Positions 62,052 through 64,000 of a stretch of DNA of 64,000 bases are shown here, piece after piece. The notes beneath the pieces were generated by a model, which did not search any database, was not told where the DNA came from, and saw nothing but the letters and a program-made list of their open reading frames with translations. Source of the DNA: Siphonodentalium dalli. Lineage: Eukaryota; Mollusca; Scaphopoda; Gadilida; Siphonodentaliidae. The position numbers and the translations under genes are program-made. Every line of letters starts with the position of its first letter. The stretch's first letter is position 1. The DNA lies in the NCBI GenBank assembly GCA_032622095.1, contig CP136067.1, forward strand, positions 77,650,705-77,714,704, read 5' to 3'.

Positions 62052-64000
62052 TTACTCGTCACACATGAGGTGTATTTCCGAGAGTATACATCCACCGAAA
62101 CAGTATGCTAGAAACTTTATATCGGTCATTGAATCTAACATATTGTAAACTTCAACTGTATAGTTGTCAATAATAAAATACCAGAAAGAATTTCGCGTTT
62201 TCAGTGCGAACTCGGAAGAACAGTCAGTGTACATATGAAACAACTGGTTGGAAAACGCTAGTTGGCAATGGTGACACAGTGAATCGTTGTCATATATATG
62301 GTCGTTCATAAACACCATATTCTCCAAGTGCTAAATGGGTCTGGTTTAACTTGGTAGAAAAGGTGCATATCCGGTAATTGTGGATTATAATATATCTCAC
62401 GTGAGCAATGGACAACAAGTCTTTCTTTAATCAATCGCTTCCACGTTGCTAGAGACGGAAATGTGCATGAGTTAGCAAATGTTACGAGAATGTCATAAAA
62501 ATCATACGTGTTAAGGATTCTAGTTATTTCCTTGAGTAAGCCTGTTTCTGTGCGACCATAAATGAGGTTACCGTGGATATTAAATACAAATATTTCTAGA
62601 GAAAACATGCGATTACTCGGTGAATGTATCAATGTGCCTAGGAACAGTAAATTTCTGCGCTCAATTTGATATTGAATTGGCATCATACCAATCATGGGAG
62701 AGTGAAAGAATCGTGCTGCTTCTCTGGGGAATGTGTTGCATGTTTTTAATACACATGCGATAAGCTCTTTCTAGCATTTGCATATAACGTGAGTGGGAAG
62801 TTTCAGGTTGATCATAGGGCTAAAAATCCTTGGAGATTGGAGATCGACAAGCAGCGAAGTAGCATTTGCGTAGAATTTGAGAGGCTCGTTCTATATTGGG
62901 GGTTTGTGAACACACATAATCCTGAATTATACCGAGGTGAGTCATTTGTTTTACTACAGATATAGAACCAGGTCCAAGAGCAAATTACTCGTGTGCTGTG
63001 GACCCAACGTTGCGAGCGTTAAAATAACGACCTTGCTTTTTTCGACTGAAAATTGAAAACGCCATTTAATGCTGTTCTCAAAGCATATGTTAATAAGTCT
63101 CCGAAGGCCACCTTCAGTCAAAGAAGTGACGGCAATGTCATCCGCATTTGTGGGCGACGAACACGTTAAAGGGCTAATGTTTAGGCCATCTGGATGATCT
63201 GATAGAGAACTTACAAGATCGTCAATAAAAATAATGTATAGGAAAGGGGATAAGACCACTCCTTGCCGCGTGCCTTGTTTAATTTGGAATGGTTGAGTTA
63301 TAATTCCTTTATGAAGTATGTGACTTTCGACATCTGTATACATATTGTGAAAAAGTCTGAGGAAGTCGACTTTCACTCCTTTTCATACATTTTATAGAGC
63401 AATCATACGCAATCAAAAGCTTTTCGTGAATCGAGAAATGCTGTGAAAAGACGCGAGCTACTGGAATTGACAAAGGCGACACCTTCCTGTAACTCGAACG
63501 CAGTCACCGAACAACCAGCGCCCTTCTGGGACCCATTTTGTAAGGCATTTGGGAAATTGTCGAAAGCTTGGCAAAGAATAATAATCTCAAATAGCTTATA
63601 AACCACTGGGAGCAGCGTGATTGCTCGGTAGCTATCTGATCGAGTCTTGAATGTGCTTTGGTTCACCTGTATAGATCGGCACAACAAGCCCTTTCTTCAT
63701 AAGAGGGGGGATGTGCGTGAACTGGAACATGGAAGAATATAATAAACATAATAAGTTATGAATGGCGACAGGAGCATGAAAAATGTGTTTATTTGTTAAT
63801 GTGTCAATACCGCCAGCTTTATTTCGCTTGAGCCCCTTGAGTGCACTAACGACTTCGGCCAGTGATATACTGCACTTGTTAAGTAATTGTCGCCATTTTT
63901 GTCATTGCTGCATTTGATGTATTCCTCAAGTTTGGAATGAACAAAAAATTGGAATTCTGAGTCACTGTGTATAGAAGCTCTATAGAGTTCCGAAAAATAA
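62052..64000 (-). mobile_element. Antisense LINE, second copy, cut by window end
   Basis: It corresponds to about 15490-17480. The C-terminal CCHC-type part is at 62052-62327 with a 53-bp deletion relative to the left copy. The RT palm is split into two frames (62954-63376 and 63403-63687) by a 1-nt deletion in a C run near 63380. NADD, GTRQGVVLSPF and FLDSRKAFDCV are all present as on the left. Confidence 0.85.

Larger units (their letters stand above)
57837..64000 (+). other. Intron of the second Hox copy (continues past the window)
   Basis: Corresponds to 12178 to about 17480. It contains a copy-specific transposon and the same LINE remnants as the left intron. Confidence 0.8.

Overview
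The window is eukaryotic, non-coding-rich and repeat-rich. It looks like a lophotrochozoan (mollusc, annelid or brachiopod grade) Hox-cluster segment. The only host gene I can support is a two-exon central-class Hox gene on the + strand: exon 1 carries a YPWM hexapeptide and exon 2 a complete homeodomain followed by a KELN (UbdA-type) tail. That combination is known from Ubx/Abd-A in arthropods and Lox2/Lox4 in lophotrochozoans. The 10.5-kb intron contains a decayed sense-strand LINE reverse transcriptase, a nearly complete antisense LINE and several retroposon tails.

Layout. Positions 1-1364 hold no gene. A 2.04-kb Mutator-like element with 34-bp inverted ends and a perfect 9-bp target duplication lies at 1374-3411 and is filled with GA-rich modules and microsatellites. 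Two satellite blocks follow (3690-4135, 4225-4890), then non-genic sequence with a 77-bp VNTR and a diverged interspersed repeat family (8310-10020). The Hox gene spans 11688-22915. A 59-bp minisatellite, a possible poly(A) signal and a GGTTCC-rich block lie downstream. From 25771 to a 100-N gap at 47365 there is a head-to-tail array of eight copies of a foldback-type element (2.8-3.3 kb). Its long inverted ends are built from a palindromic minisatellite. The first copy keeps a helix-turn-helix-like ORF that later copies lost by two different deletions. Copies 4 to 8 form a 5.64-kb dimeric higher-order repeat.

After the gap, 47465-64000 repeats 2010 to about 17480 almost base for base, including Hox exon 1. 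The differences look allelic: a 906-bp Mutator-like insertion with a matching empty site, a 107-bp retroposon-tail insertion, a VNTR copy difference and an in-frame 4-residue deletion in the Hox exon. The left contig also becomes indel-rich just before the gap. I therefore read the window as two haplotypes of one locus placed in series by scaffolding, although a recent true tandem duplication cannot be excluded from sequence alone.

The most unusual structure is the foldback-element macrosatellite next to the Hox gene. Its array begins at the same 10-bp linker that separates every pair of copies.
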